A stretch of DNA of 64,000 nucleotides from Neisseriaceae bacterium ESL0693 (lineage in GTDB: Bacteria; Pseudomonadota; Gammaproteobacteria; Burkholderiales; Neisseriaceae), in the NCBI GenBank assembly GCA_029433475.1, contig JAQTIE010000007.1, positions 310,001-374,000 on the forward strand, given 5' to 3'. Under the pieces are notes generated by a model. The model searched no databases and was not told the DNA's origin. It saw only the letters and a program-made list of their open reading frames with translations. The position numbers were made by a program, and so were the translations under genes. How positions within the stretch are numbered: the first letter of the stretch is position 1; the number at the start of each line of letters is the position of its first letter. Positions 1-8,515 of the stretch are shown piece by piece.

Positions 1-1
1 A

Positions 2-532
2 TATAAACAAAGACATCATGGCAATGCCATTCTAAGCAAAATTCCGATTGATCTGTGTAATAATCTGAATATCAGTGTAAACCACTGGGAACAGCGTGGT
101 TTATTGCATTGTGAGGTACAACCGCATGACTGGTCTGTACCCTTGGTGTGCCTGTGCGCCCACCTGAATTTGCGCGAACCTGATCGTAAAAAACAATATC
201 AGGCCATATATGATTATATCCATACTCAGGTTAATCCCGATTATCCTTTGATTCTGGCTGGTGACTTCAATGACTGGCGCCAGCGTTCGGATGATGGTTT
301 AGGTAAGGCTTTAGGTCTGGTGGATGTATTTTTCGATTACAAAAATGCCCCCAAAACCTTCCCTGCCCGCCTGCCTTTTTTAAGTCTTGACCGGATTTAT
401 ACCCGACATTTATTGGTTTCTTCAGCGCAATCACTCACCGGTATGCCATGGCAGAAACTGTCTGACCATCTTCCTTTAATTGCTACAGTTAAACCCAAGG
501 AAAAATTTATCAGAAAATCCGGCATGCTTTAA
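2..532 (+). CDS. Endonuclease/exonuclease/phosphatase family protein, 5' end outside window
   Basis: The frame is open from base 2 (176 codons), so the start lies before the window. Family motifs are visible in order: H-G-N-A-I-L-S-K-I-P near the visible N-terminus, G-D-F-N-D-W about residue 85, L-D-R-I-Y about 130 and S-D-H-L-P about 155. These are the metal-binding and catalytic Asn/Asp/His motifs of the DNase I-like EEP fold, which hydrolyses phosphodiesters in nucleic acids or lipids. The GNAILS and SDH motifs fit the bacterial EEP proteins often found beside cardiolipin synthase, but the neighbour is not visible. The substrate cannot be assigned. An internal TTG at 104 is not a plausible start because the conserved GNAILS motif lies upstream of it. 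Confidence 0.85.
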   Translation, partial: YKQRHHGNAILSKIPIDLCNNLNISVNHWEQRGLLHCEVQPHDWSVPLVCLCAHLNLREPDRKKQYQAIYDYIHTQVNPDYPLILAGDFNDWRQRSDDGLGKALGLVDVFFDYKNAPKTFPARLPFLSLDRIYTRHLLVSSAQSLTGMPWQKLSDHLPLIATVKPKEKFIRKSGML

Positions 533-650
533 TCTCATTGCCATCAACAGTATTATTGAGCGGTTCACTGGCAGCAATTCCATAATCACCATGCTGAGCA
601 ATGATATACATGCCGGCCTGATGATTGGAAAAGACTAAGAGGTATTTTAA
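510..650 (-). pseudogene. Short decayed coding remnant, family unknown
   Basis: The minus strand is open for 46 codons between an in-frame TAA (651-653) and a TGA (510-512), has no start codon and overlaps the end of the EEP gene. The translation is protein-like (…LVFSNHQAGMYIIAQ… then HGDYGIAASEPLNN) and unlike translated spacer sequence. The A-S-E-P-L stretch loosely recalls class II glutamine amidotransferases, but that is a guess. It may be the tail of a deleted gene. Confidence 0.3.
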
Positions 651-700
651 TTAATGCAAGGCCAGTTGTAATTTTTATCATATAAATAAGAGGTATTAAA

Positions 701-913
701 ATGGCAAATTCAAACACTGAACACAGCAGAAAACTGAGAAATAAAACATCGGCATTGGCACAAGAGAAAAGAATTAAGTCTGGTACACATAAAATTTTTA
801 AGGTAATGCTGACAACGGAAATACATCAAATTGTTTATCAGCATTATAAAGAAAGCGGGAAAACGTGGGATCAGTTTTTTTATGATTTATTTACACAAGA
901 AACAAATAGATGA
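701..913 (+). CDS. Small basic protein, RepB/CopB-like copy-control type (tentative)
   Basis: A 70-residue protein with a clear ribosome site (AGAGG, 7 nt before ATG). The N-terminal half is basic (SRKLRNK…QEKRIKSGTHK). The second half, about residues 31-68, has the pattern H-K-x-F-K-V-M-L…E-S-G-K-T-x-x-x-F-x-x-x-L-F. That resembles small ribbon-helix-helix regulators such as the RepB/CopB copy-number proteins of plasmids. Here it stands alone with no replication gene, so it may be a plasmid or island leftover or an orphan DNA-binding protein. The family assignment is inference from pattern only; the gene itself is likely real. Confidence 0.5.
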   Translation: MANSNTEHSRKLRNKTSALAQEKRIKSGTHKIFKVMLTTEIHQIVYQHYKESGKTWDQFFYDLFTQETNR

Positions 914-1128
914 TCAATTTAAAAGCGATACCGTCCAATATTTTCATTTATATTCTGAATCATTGACCAGCGCAATTTTAAAAAAGGAATAGCAAAGGAA
1001 AATTACTTTAATCATGATAATATAACAACAAATAAACTTAAGAAGCCTGATATCAGTACGCTTACAGTATCCACATAAAACGAATAAAACAGTATCAAAT
1101 CTTGTCTGTACAAACCCATATATTTTGA

Positions 1129-1662
1129 TTAATCAGGCTGCAAAACATATTCTTTCCACCGGCGGATTTTAGTCCGGAAATGGGTAAAAGGTGCAACAGT
1201 ATTGATATGAATCCACTTCCAGACAGGCCAGCGCGCCTGAGTAGTTGCCCACGCCCTTTGGTCTGGTTCAAATAATTCCTGATCAATCAATGAATCGACC
1301 CACAAGCATAATTCGTCTACCGCATGATTTAATAGCCTGACTTGCTCATTCAATGTAAAACCAGCATATTGCTGATAAAACTGTTGGTATAACCCACCTA
1401 AATTATTCCATTTATAGCCTTTAGCCGGTGTATGTACCTTTTCGCCATTCTTCTCCTTACGCTCCCAGCTAAGCAGCAGATTAACCCAACCTATTTGATA
1501 AGACAGATTTTCAGCCGGTGTCTTATCAACCGCTTCAATACGCACATCTTTCAGATGATCGGGAATATCATCAAATTCTGCGATATATTTTGCGTACTTA
1601 TGCCGTATCATGGCTAATAGCTCTGCTTTGGTCTGATAAGATTTCACGGCATTTTCCGACAA
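1129..1662 (-). CDS. clbS: ClbS/DfsB family four-helix bundle protein (colibactin-type self-protection)
   Basis: A 177-residue protein matching ClbS/DfsB (formerly DUF1706) along its length. It has an N-terminal K-A-E-L-L-A-M-I helix, then Y-Q-I-G-W-V-N-L-L-L-S-W-E (about 55-67), then P-A-K-G-Y-K-W-N-N-L-G (about 79-89), and a C-terminal W-I-H-I-N-T-V-A-P-F. E. coli ClbS has the same order (SYLIGWGELVLHW, EEGFKWNELG, IQFNTASPY). ClbS is a cytoplasmic hydrolase that opens the electrophilic cyclopropane of colibactin and protects DNA from alkylation. No colibactin synthesis genes are present here, so it is a stand-alone resistance gene. It lies alone in A+T-rich DNA between the truncated EEP gene and aroC. 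The exact toxin recognised is not known. Confidence 0.85.
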   Translation of the reverse strand: MSENAVKSYQTKAELLAMIRHKYAKYIAEFDDIPDHLKDVRIEAVDKTPAENLSYQIGWVNLLLSWERKEKNGEKVHTPAKGYKWNNLGGLYQQFYQQYAGFTLNEQVRLLNHAVDELCLWVDSLIDQELFEPDQRAWATTQARWPVWKWIHINTVAPFTHFRTKIRRWKEYVLQPD

Positions 1663-1932
1663 TCAAATAAAAACCATATAATACTAGATGGTATTGAATA
1701 GTTCCATTAATTTTTAAATTACCAAAGCACAAAAAACTCAATAAAAGCGTATATTTATTTACCACCCTGAATATAAAATATTATGGCATATTGATGGTTT
1801 GACCATCCTCAAAAACTATTTAACCCGTATCCGATAAATCACTGATCCCGGCTCTTCCGACTACCGTATTATCTGCCGATCATGCTACACTCACCATCCT
1901 GAATCAACACTGAATATTGAAAGCGATCATCA

Positions 1933-3027
1933 ATGGCAGGCAATAGCTTTGGACAACTTTTCCGCGTTACCACCTTTGGCGAAAGTCATGGCCCCGCATT
2001 GGGTTGTATTATTGATGGCTGCCCGCCTAATCTGCCATTAGATGAAGCAGACATTCAGACCGATCTGGATAAACGCAAACCCGGCACCAGCCGCCATGTA
2101 ACGCAAAGACGCGAAGCCGATCAGGTAGAAATCCTGTCCGGTGTTTTTGAAGGCAAAACCACCGGCACACCCATTGCCTTAATGATTCGCAATACCGATC
2201 AGCGCAGTAAAGATTATGGCAATATCGCCGAAGCTTTCCGGCCAGGTCATGCTGATTATACTTATTGGCATAAATATGGTATTCGCGATTATCGTGGCGG
2301 TGGCCGCAGCTCAGCCCGTGAAACAGCCGCGCGCGTTGCCGCCGGCGCAGTAGCAAAAAAATGGCTCAGACAAAAATTCAATACCGATATCCGCGCCTAT
2401 GTCACCCAGATTGGTGAACAGGCCATTACATTCGAACACATTGATTACATCAATGAAAATCCTTTTTTTGCGGCCAACAGAAGCCAGATCGCTGCATTGG
2501 AACAATACATGGATTCAGTCCGCAAGGCATTGGATTCGGTGGGTGCCCGTCTGCATATTCAGGCTACCGGTATTCCGGTGGGTCTGGGGGAGCCTGTTTT
2601 TGATCGTCTGGATGCGGATATTGCTCATGCCATGATGAGCATCAATGCGGTTAAAGGCGTTGAAATCGGTGATGGCTTTAATAGCGTCAGTGGTCATGGG
2701 CGCGATTATGGTGATGAATTAACGCCCACCGGTTTTTTATCCAACCACGCCGGCGGTATTCTGGGCGGCATCAGTACCGGTCAGCCGATTCATGTTGATA
2801 TTGCCATTAAACCCACCAGCAGTATTGCCACTCCTCGCCAATCTATTGATATTCATGGACAGCCTGTCATGCTGGCCACTCATGGGCGGCATGACCCTTG
2901 TGTCGGCTTGCGCGCTGCGCCCATTGCCGAGGCAATGCTGGCTCTGGTATTGATGGATCATGCGTTACGTCAGCGTGCCCAGAACAGTGATGTTGCTGTT
3001 GCCACGCCCGACATTGCCTATATATGA
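1933..3027 (+). CDS. aroC: Chorismate synthase
   Basis: Full-length (364 residues), with N-terminal [27 protein letters not shown] about 105, the signature [15 protein letters not shown] about 125-139 and the C-terminal [16 protein letters not shown] block. It converts 5-enolpyruvylshikimate-3-phosphate to chorismate with reduced FMN, the last shared step to aromatic amino acids, folate and ubiquinone. The ATG at 1933 is the start because it opens directly on the conserved block. A 129-bp spacer separates it from proQ. Confidence 0.97.
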   Translation: MAGNSFGQLFRVTTFGESHGPALGCIIDGCPPNLPLDEADIQTDLDKRKPGTSRHVTQRREADQVEILSGVFEGKTTGTPIALMIRNTDQRSKDYGNIAEAFRPGHADYTYWHKYGIRDYRGGGRSSARETAARVAAGAVAKKWLRQKFNTDIRAYVTQIGEQAITFEHIDYINENPFFAANRSQIAALEQYMDSVRKALDSVGARLHIQATGIPVGLGEPVFDRLDADIAHAMMSINAVKGVEIGDGFNSVSGHGRDYGDELTPTGFLSNHAGGILGGISTGQPIHVDIAIKPTSSIATPRQSIDIHGQPVMLATHGRHDPCVGLRAAPIAEAMLALVLMDHALRQRAQNSDVAVATPDIAYI

Positions 3028-3156
3028 CATAGATATATTCGCCTTAATACAAACTTTATGCGACAATATAGGTGAAAGTGTCTTGGTACGATGGTATCAA
3101 TTCAATCAATGTTTTATCATAAACTAAGACTGTGTGAACTGTGAGGACGTAACCGA

Positions 3157-3588
3157 ATGAGTAGTCAAGAAACCGCTCTGAGTGCTGCATTGAAATCAGC
3201 TGTACAAACCATGAGCAAGAAGAAACAAACAGATATGATTGCTGAACATATCTATCATAAATATGAAGTTTTCAAACGATTTAAACCTTTAGCCATTGGT
3301 ATTGACCAGGATTTGGTTGCGGCTTTGCCTCAGTTTGATGCCACACTCATTGCGCGGGTATTGGCCAATCATTGTCGCCGGCCACGTTATATCAAATCTC
3401 TGGCACGCGGTGGAAAACGCTTCGATCTGAATAACCGTTTTAAAGGTGAGGTGACGCCGGAAGAACAGGCCATTGCCCAGCAAAATCCGGCCATGCAGGC
3501 TACGCCGGCAACCAAAACCGGAACGGTCAGTGAAAACGAAACAGCCACTATCATGACTGAACCGGCAAATCAGCCTGTTGCAGGTTGA
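3157..3588 (+). CDS. proQ: ProQ/FinO-domain RNA-binding protein
   Basis: A 143-residue protein. The ProQ/FinO fold occupies about residues 20-105: Y-E-V-F-K-R-F-K-P-L-A-I-G-I-D-Q-D-L, then A-R-V-L-A-N-H-C-R-R-P-R-Y-I-K-S-L-A-R-G and R-F-D-L-N. This is the short form typical of Neisseriaceae, which lacks the long linker and Tudor-like domain of E. coli ProQ. It is a global RNA chaperone that binds 3' terminators and structured small RNAs. The tail (about 110-143) is Ala/Thr/Pro-rich and probably disordered. A perfect hairpin follows its stop. Confidence 0.93.
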   Translation: MSSQETALSAALKSAVQTMSKKKQTDMIAEHIYHKYEVFKRFKPLAIGIDQDLVAALPQFDATLIARVLANHCRRPRYIKSLARGGKRFDLNNRFKGEVTPEEQAIAQQNPAMQATPATKTGTVSENETATIMTEPANQPVAG

Positions 3589-3600
3589 TTGATCCAGACG

Positions 3601-3623
3601 AACACGGGCATCATGCCCGTGTT
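3601..3623 (+). terminator. Perfect hairpin after proQ
   Basis: AACACGGGCAT and ATGCCCGTGTT form an 11-bp inverted repeat around one base, 12 nt after the proQ stop. Only a short T-rich stretch follows. It lies before my preferred start of the next gene and argues against that gene starting upstream of it. Confidence 0.65.
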
Positions 3624-3630
3624 GTTATGT

Positions 3631-4401
3631 ATGTGTCACTTATTTGATACTCATTGCCATCTGACCCATCCTCCGCTCAGACAGCAATTACCGCAGATTC
3701 TCACTCAGGCAGCCTTGCAAAAGGTGACGCGGTTTCTGGTACCGGCAACCGGCCCTGAAGACTGGTCAGCCATTATCCGGCTGAAACAGCAATATCGTTC
3801 TGTGTCTATGGCTTTGGGTATTCATCCTTGGTATATCAAACCTCATCATAAACCAGCGCTTGAATGCTTGATTCAGCATCTGGTACAACATCCTGATGCT
3901 TTAGTCGGTGAAATCGGTCTTGATTTTCATGTTGCCAAAGAAGATAAGGCAAAGCAGAATCAAAAAATATTTTTTGAAGATCAGCTGTCTATTGCCCGAC
4001 AATACCAGCGCCCGGTTGTCATTCACCATGTGCGCGCCTCCTTTGCCTGTATTGACAGCATTCAGCGCTGCGGCTTTAAATATGGCGGATTTGCCCATGC
4101 TTTTTCGGGCAGTGTACAAGAAGCACAAAAATGGCACCAGTTGGGGTTTATGGTTGGGATAGGCTCTTTATTACTGAATCCGAAAGCGCAGAAAATCCGC
4201 CGCACAGTAGCTGAATTACCCTTGGACTATATGGTGCTGGAAACCGATGCGCCTTACATGGCACCCGATAAAGGCGTAAATTATCCGGCTAATACCCGCC
4301 GTATTGCTGAAATTGTAGCTCAATTACGTCATTGCGACTGGCAGGAAGTTGCCAGCCAATGCTATCAGAATGCCTGCCGCTATGTTGAGGTCACACAATA
4401 A
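3631..4401 (+). CDS. TatD-family metal-dependent hydrolase (DNase)
   Basis: 256 residues from the chosen ATG. TatD signatures: F-D-T-H-C-H-L-T-H (metal-binding HxH, about residues 5-13), A-L-G-I-H-P-W-Y about 75, V-G-E-I-G-L-D-F-H about 105, V-I-H-H-V-R about 145, H-A-F-S-G about 170 and L-E-T-D-A-P-Y about 215. Members are metal-dependent deoxyribonucleases acting in DNA repair or turnover. The frame stays open back to the proQ stop, but that segment is the proQ terminator hairpin, so ATG 3631 immediately before the conserved block is the better start. No good ribosome site is visible, so coupling to proQ is possible. Confidence 0.9.
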   Translation: MCHLFDTHCHLTHPPLRQQLPQILTQAALQKVTRFLVPATGPEDWSAIIRLKQQYRSVSMALGIHPWYIKPHHKPALECLIQHLVQHPDALVGEIGLDFHVAKEDKAKQNQKIFFEDQLSIARQYQRPVVIHHVRASFACIDSIQRCGFKYGGFAHAFSGSVQEAQKWHQLGFMVGIGSLLLNPKAQKIRRTVAELPLDYMVLETDAPYMAPDKGVNYPANTRRIAEIVAQLRHCDWQEVASQCYQNACRYVEVTQ

Positions 4402-4690
4402 AATATCTCTGGGTTTTCGTTTATTGTCTGAACTGTGCATGTTGATGCTAGTATAAATCATTCAGATACTGATGGCCGCAACAACTATAAAACCGGATTA
4501 AACCGCGCTCATCATCTTTTTTTAATAGCGGCAGTTAGCCAGAATAAGCATTCCGGCCGAATAATATCAAATGAATAGTTATTATTGACCATTTGGACAC
4601 CGGTATCACATGGCGGCTCGTGGTAGAGCATAAACTCTTAAAATCATGAATATTTATTCTGTCTGTATTAGCCACAGCAGTAAAATGACA

Positions 4691-6649
4691 TTATAACCGG
4701 CGCATCAGTATCAGAAAATAAATCCCGCCCAGCAATGTGGCCATCAATCCGGTAGGTATTTCATACGGAAACAACAATTGCCGCCCTAGCCAATCCGCCA
4801 ACATCATCAGAATAACACCTATCATGGCTGATAATATTAATTGCTGCCGTGGTAAACGGGCACCCAGCATACGTGCCATGTGCGGAGCCAGTAAACCAAC
4901 AAAACTGAGCGGACCAATCGCTATTGTGGCTATCGCCGTCATGACTGCTGCCAAGGTCACCAGACAAACCCGTGCCAGCATCACCGGCACGCCAACCGAC
5001 TGCGCAACCGTTGCCTCCAAGCCTAAAAGTGCCAGCCACCGGCTGCCCAGGCAGCTGATGATTAACATCAATCCTGCCAGTATTGCCAATAACAGAGCCA
5101 AAGGTGGCTGAACATGATAAGTAGAACCCGATAGCCAGGTCAGCATTTGCAATACCCGAAAATCACCACTGCTGTTCCAGACACGAATAAATGCATCGGT
5201 CAGCGCCGCCAGCGCAATACCGGTTAACATGATTTTATTGGGTGACATTTGGCTGCGATAATTTAATAACATGATAAAGAATAATGACAGCAATGCAGCA
5301 CCGATGCCCACCAGCCAGAATAACACGCTACCCACCACCACGTTCAGCAGCAACACCGCCAGCAATACCCCCAACCCGACACTGGCGCTGATGCCCAGTA
5401 ATTCGGGGCTGGCCATCGGATTGTGTGTTAATCGCTGTAGTAATACGCCGGCATTGGCCAGCAAAACCCCCGCGGCCGCCGCAGCCATCAGGCGCGGCCA
5501 GCGCAGATTGAGTAAATCATATTGATACGAAATCAGCCAACCCGCCTGCCCTTTACTCACGCCCAATGATATCAGTAACATCAATAAAGTAAATACCGAT
5601 ATCCAGATCATGGTCTGACGTTCAGGTAACCGCAATGGCTGGATCGTGGCGTGTACTATTCCCCCTGACTGTTGACGGGTACGGAACATAAGCCATAATA
5701 ATAAGGGCGCACCAATCAAAGCCGTCACCGCACCGGTCGGAATCGTCAGATGGGTATAGATATCTATTAAGGTGATTAAGTTATCTGTTAACCACAATAA
5801 CAACGCTCCCAATAAAAACACCACCATACAGCGACTTTTTAATGTTCTTGCGCCAAGCTGTGACGTTAAGGCAGCAGCGGCCAGACCGATAAACCCCATC
5901 ATGCCAGCCAAGCTCACCACCAAAGCGCTCAGCCAGGCAGCCAGAAGTAAGGTAGCCAGCCGAATCCAGCGCACCGGTAGCCCCAGAGCAATCGCCTGTT
6001 CATCACCCAATGACAACATATTCAGCGGCCGCAGCAATGGCACCAGCGCCAGCACAGCCAGCAGTAATCCTGCGCATAGCCAGCGTGGGTCATGCCAGCT
6101 GTCCTGAATCAGCGTTCCCGCACTCCACAGCAGACTACCGGTTAATTCTTCGCTATTAAACAACAATAAAACACCAGATACAGCCCCACAATACAGACTC
6201 AATACCATGCCGGCCAATACCACCATCAATAAATCAAATTGTTTATGACGGGATAACCACAACACCATCATCATGGCCACACAGGCACCGGCAAAGGTAA
6301 CGCCCATTTTGCTCCACGTCAGCAGTGAGGGCGCGAATACGGTTGCCGTCATTAAAGCAGTCTGAGCACCCGCGGTAACGCCTAACGTGCTGTCTGACGC
6401 AATCGGATTACGCAGAATCTGTTGTAACAATAAAGAAGCCAGTCCTAAGCTGCCGCCCACCAGAAAAGCCATGGTCATGCGCGGCAAAATACCATACAGC
6501 AGCATAAAATGCGCCATTGCCTGATCACCATTGTCTGAATTTAGCGGCTGATATTGCTGTTGCAAAATCATACCACTACTGATAAGACACAAGAATCCCA
6601 GCATAATCAGCCCGAATCCGAGTCGCGAATGATGCCATTGCTTTACCAT
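4691..6649 (-). CDS. fhuB: Fe(3+)-hydroxamate ABC transporter permease FhuB (fused dimer)
   Basis: A 652-residue, very hydrophobic protein made of two FecCD-type permease halves (about 1-325 and 340-652). Each half has a copy of the R-x-x-x-A-x-x-x-G-x-x-L-x-x-x-x-x-x-x-Q-x-x-x-x-N-P motif: GILPRM…QQILRNPIAS in half 1 and RWPRLM…LQRLTHNPMAS in half 2. Each also carries the ATPase-coupling Gly-rich turn (GMMGFIGL, GPLSFVGLLAPH). The fused two-domain architecture and length are characteristic of FhuB. It forms the inner-membrane channel for iron-siderophores. Its start overlaps the end of fhuD by 7 bp, so it is the third gene of fhuC-fhuD-fhuB. Confidence 0.93.
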   Translation of the reverse strand: MVKQWHHSRLGFGLIMLGFLCLISSGMILQQQYQPLNSDNGDQAMAHFMLLYGILPRMTMAFLVGGSLGLASLLLQQILRNPIASDSTLGVTAGAQTALMTATVFAPSLLTWSKMGVTFAGACVAMMMVLWLSRHKQFDLLMVVLAGMVLSLYCGAVSGVLLLFNSEELTGSLLWSAGTLIQDSWHDPRWLCAGLLLAVLALVPLLRPLNMLSLGDEQAIALGLPVRWIRLATLLLAAWLSALVVSLAGMMGFIGLAAAALTSQLGARTLKSRCMVVFLLGALLLWLTDNLITLIDIYTHLTIPTGAVTALIGAPLLLWLMFRTRQQSGGIVHATIQPLRLPERQTMIWISVFTLLMLLISLGVSKGQAGWLISYQYDLLNLRWPRLMAAAAAGVLLANAGVLLQRLTHNPMASPELLGISASVGLGVLLAVLLLNVVVGSVLFWLVGIGAALLSLFFIMLLNYRSQMSPNKIMLTGIALAALTDAFIRVWNSSGDFRVLQMLTWLSGSTYHVQPPLALLLAILAGLMLIISCLGSRWLALLGLEATVAQSVGVPVMLARVCLVTLAAVMTAIATIAIGPLSFVGLLAPHMARMLGARLPRQQLILSAMIGVILMMLADWLGRQLLFPYEIPTGLMATLLGGIYFLILMRRL

Positions 6650-7515
6650 GCTGTTCCCTGATCGTGTACTAACGCTTCAGTCAGCTGATGGCCGAATCGT
6701 GCTACTGAAGGCAAACCACCGGACGACCAGCTCGCTGGCAGAATCAGATAATGATTTGTCTGCATAAACGACAGTCTTTGCCACAATGCGCTGTGCTGCA
6801 CTTCATGCGCCACATAGTGCGGATAAGGTTGCACCACGACCAGACGCGTGTCTGGCGCCAGTTGCGTCAAGGCAGTCAGAGGCACAGAAACAAATCCCCA
6901 GCTATTGCCCTTTTCTGGCCAGGCATTACGCAATTGCAGCGCATCCAGCGCCAGTTGATATAAACTGTTACGCGCATAAATCCGCACATGACGGCCATCA
7001 ATAAACTGCACAATCAATAAAGGCGGCTGTCTGGTATTTAATTGATACAGGCGCTGTTTATCCGCGGCCAGCGCCGATTGAGTGGTTTGAATTAACGCTG
7101 GCGCAGCTGCCCTGTCACCGATTAAATCGGCAATCTGCTGCGTTGCCTGAGTAACTGAAGACCAACTATAGCCATCATCATGACTGAAAGCCACCTGATA
7201 AACCGGTGCAATCGGTGTTAGCTGCTGGTTAATCATGCGATAAAACGGCGTATTAATAAACATCTTTAAGCGCAGTTGACTCAGTAATTCGCGGTTGGGC
7301 TGCAACCGTACACCGGAGTCCACCGTAGCGGCAGACAATGCAGGTTCAACCACCCAATGCTGATAAGCGCGCTTGTCTCCCACGGCCACAGGCGGATGGT
7401 TCATCGCCTGTAAGGTTTCGGCCACAGCCCAGTCTGAAGTGGCTACCCTGACGCCTTGTGCCTGTGAATATAATGACCACAGCACACACCAGCAAAGAAA
7501 TAAGTATCTGACCAT
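6643..7515 (-). CDS. fhuD: Periplasmic iron-siderophore binding protein, FhuD-like
   Basis: 290 residues from the chosen start. The N-terminus MVRYLFLCWCVLWSLYSQAQG is a signal peptide that probably ends near A-Q-A/Q-G. The body fits the class III periplasmic binding fold of FhuD (R-V-A-T-S-D-W-A-V-A-E-T-L, V-G-D, E-L-L-S-Q-L about 85, and a C-terminal S-S-G-G-L-P-S-V-A-R-F). It would deliver ferric hydroxamates to FhuB. An upstream in-frame ATG at 7524 or start at 7545 would overlap fhuC; the GAAGG site sits about 10 nt before ATG 7515. The family is certain enough from operon context; the ligand is inferred. Confidence 0.85.
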   Translation of the reverse strand: MVRYLFLCWCVLWSLYSQAQGVRVATSDWAVAETLQAMNHPPVAVGDKRAYQHWVVEPALSAATVDSGVRLQPNRELLSQLRLKMFINTPFYRMINQQLTPIAPVYQVAFSHDDGYSWSSVTQATQQIADLIGDRAAAPALIQTTQSALAADKQRLYQLNTRQPPLLIVQFIDGRHVRIYARNSLYQLALDALQLRNAWPEKGNSWGFVSVPLTALTQLAPDTRLVVVQPYPHYVAHEVQHSALWQRLSFMQTNHYLILPASWSSGGLPSVARFGHQLTEALVHDQGTAW

Positions 7516-7528
7516 TAAAAACATACCT

Positions 7529-8293
7529 TCAAGGCAAGGCAACAAGCTGATGCGTTTTCGGGTGCTGGATAATGGTCATGTCTACGCCATAGATTTGAGA
7601 CAACTCATGGCTGGTCATGATGGTTTCAGGTGCACCATGACTGAGTAAGCGCCCTTGTTTCAAAGCCACCAGTTCATCACAATAACGCGCGGCCAGATTA
7701 ATGTCATGAATCACCATCACAACACCCAGCTTCAATTCCCGGCTTAAACGCACAATCAAGGCCAGCACTTCCAGCTGATGCCGGATATCCAGAGCAGCCA
7801 GCGGTTCGTCCAGCAGTAAAAAGCGGCTTTGCTGTGCCAGACACATCGCCAGCCAGACACGGGTTCTTTCACCGCCGGAAAGACGATCTACCCACTGCCG
7901 CCGCAGTGCCACCGTACCGGTTAATTCAAGCGCTTCTTCAATGGCGACATGATCAGCCGGCTGCATTCGTCCCAGTAAGCCAGTGCTGCGATACCGCCCC
8001 ATGCCCACCAGTTCCTCACTCAACAGCGACCCTGCAAGCGGCAATTGCTGCGGTAAATAGGCAACACAGGCGGCATATTCGCGCGTACTGTAGGCCGAAA
8101 GCAAGCGCTGATCCAGACGGATACAGCCTTGAGTCGGCTGATGCTGACGAGCCAGCAATTTCAATAAGGTGGATTTACCCGAACCATTATGACCAATCAG
8201 GCCATAAACCCGGCCAGATTGAAACTGTAGATTGATGTCCTGTAATAAAAAGCGCTGATCAATACAAAATCCGGCTTGTTGCAACGTAAACAC
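7529..8293 (-). CDS. fhuC: Iron-siderophore ABC transporter ATPase FhuC
   Basis: 254 residues with Walker A G-H-N-G-S-G-K-S-T (about 33-41), Q-loop L-P-Q-Q about 85, signature L-S-G-G-E-R-T about 138-144, Walker B L-L-L-D-E-P-L-A-A-L-D about 159-169 and the switch H about 195 (V-I-H-D-I-N). It matches the FhuC/FepC subclass that powers iron-siderophore import. It is the first gene of the operon, with the promoter and a weak Fur-like site upstream. Confidence 0.93.
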   Translation of the reverse strand: MFTLQQAGFCIDQRFLLQDINLQFQSGRVYGLIGHNGSGKSTLLKLLARQHQPTQGCIRLDQRLLSAYSTREYAACVAYLPQQLPLAGSLLSEELVGMGRYRSTGLLGRMQPADHVAIEEALELTGTVALRRQWVDRLSGGERTRVWLAMCLAQQSRFLLLDEPLAALDIRHQLEVLALIVRLSRELKLGVVMVIHDINLAARYCDELVALKQGRLLSHGAPETIMTSHELSQIYGVDMTIIQHPKTHQLVALP

Positions 8294-8328
8294 AATATGA
8301 TTTATTCATTCAGAACATAAAGCCGGTC

Positions 8329-8376
8329 ATTATAGCCAGTTTCGTCTGCATGAGAAAGAGAATTTTTATCATTTAT
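8329..8376 (-). promoter_or_regulatory. Promoter of fhuCDB with a weak Fur-like site
   Basis: On the minus strand a perfect -10 box TATAAT (plus 8329-8334) lies 36 nt before the fhuC start. Upstream of the -35 area, plus 8358-8376 matches the 19-bp Fur consensus at 12 of 19 positions by eye. The -10 is convincing; the Fur site is weak alone but expected for this operon. Confidence 0.45.
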
Positions 8377-8457
8377 AAATAAAAACAATACGATAGCCAC
8401 CTATAGCGCCGGTACACCACCTCAGCCAGTCAAACAGTCATCATTGACAAATAATAT

Positions 8458-8484
8458 TGCCCGGCCATGAATTTTGGCCGGGCA
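8458..8484 (-). terminator. Hairpin terminator of the TonB-dependent receptor gene
   Basis: A 10-bp G+C-rich inverted repeat, TGCCCGGCCA and TGGCCGGGCA with a 7-nt loop, 32 bp past the receptor stop. The bases after it on the minus strand are A+T-rich but without a clean T run. Confidence 0.6.
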
Positions 8485-8515
8485 GGCAAACATACCGTTT
8501 ATCATGGATAAAGAA

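Noticed and set aside
3589-3630. Longer start for the TatD-family gene
   Set aside because: The frame is open back to the proQ stop but that stretch is the perfect proQ terminator hairpin and lacks conserved residues.
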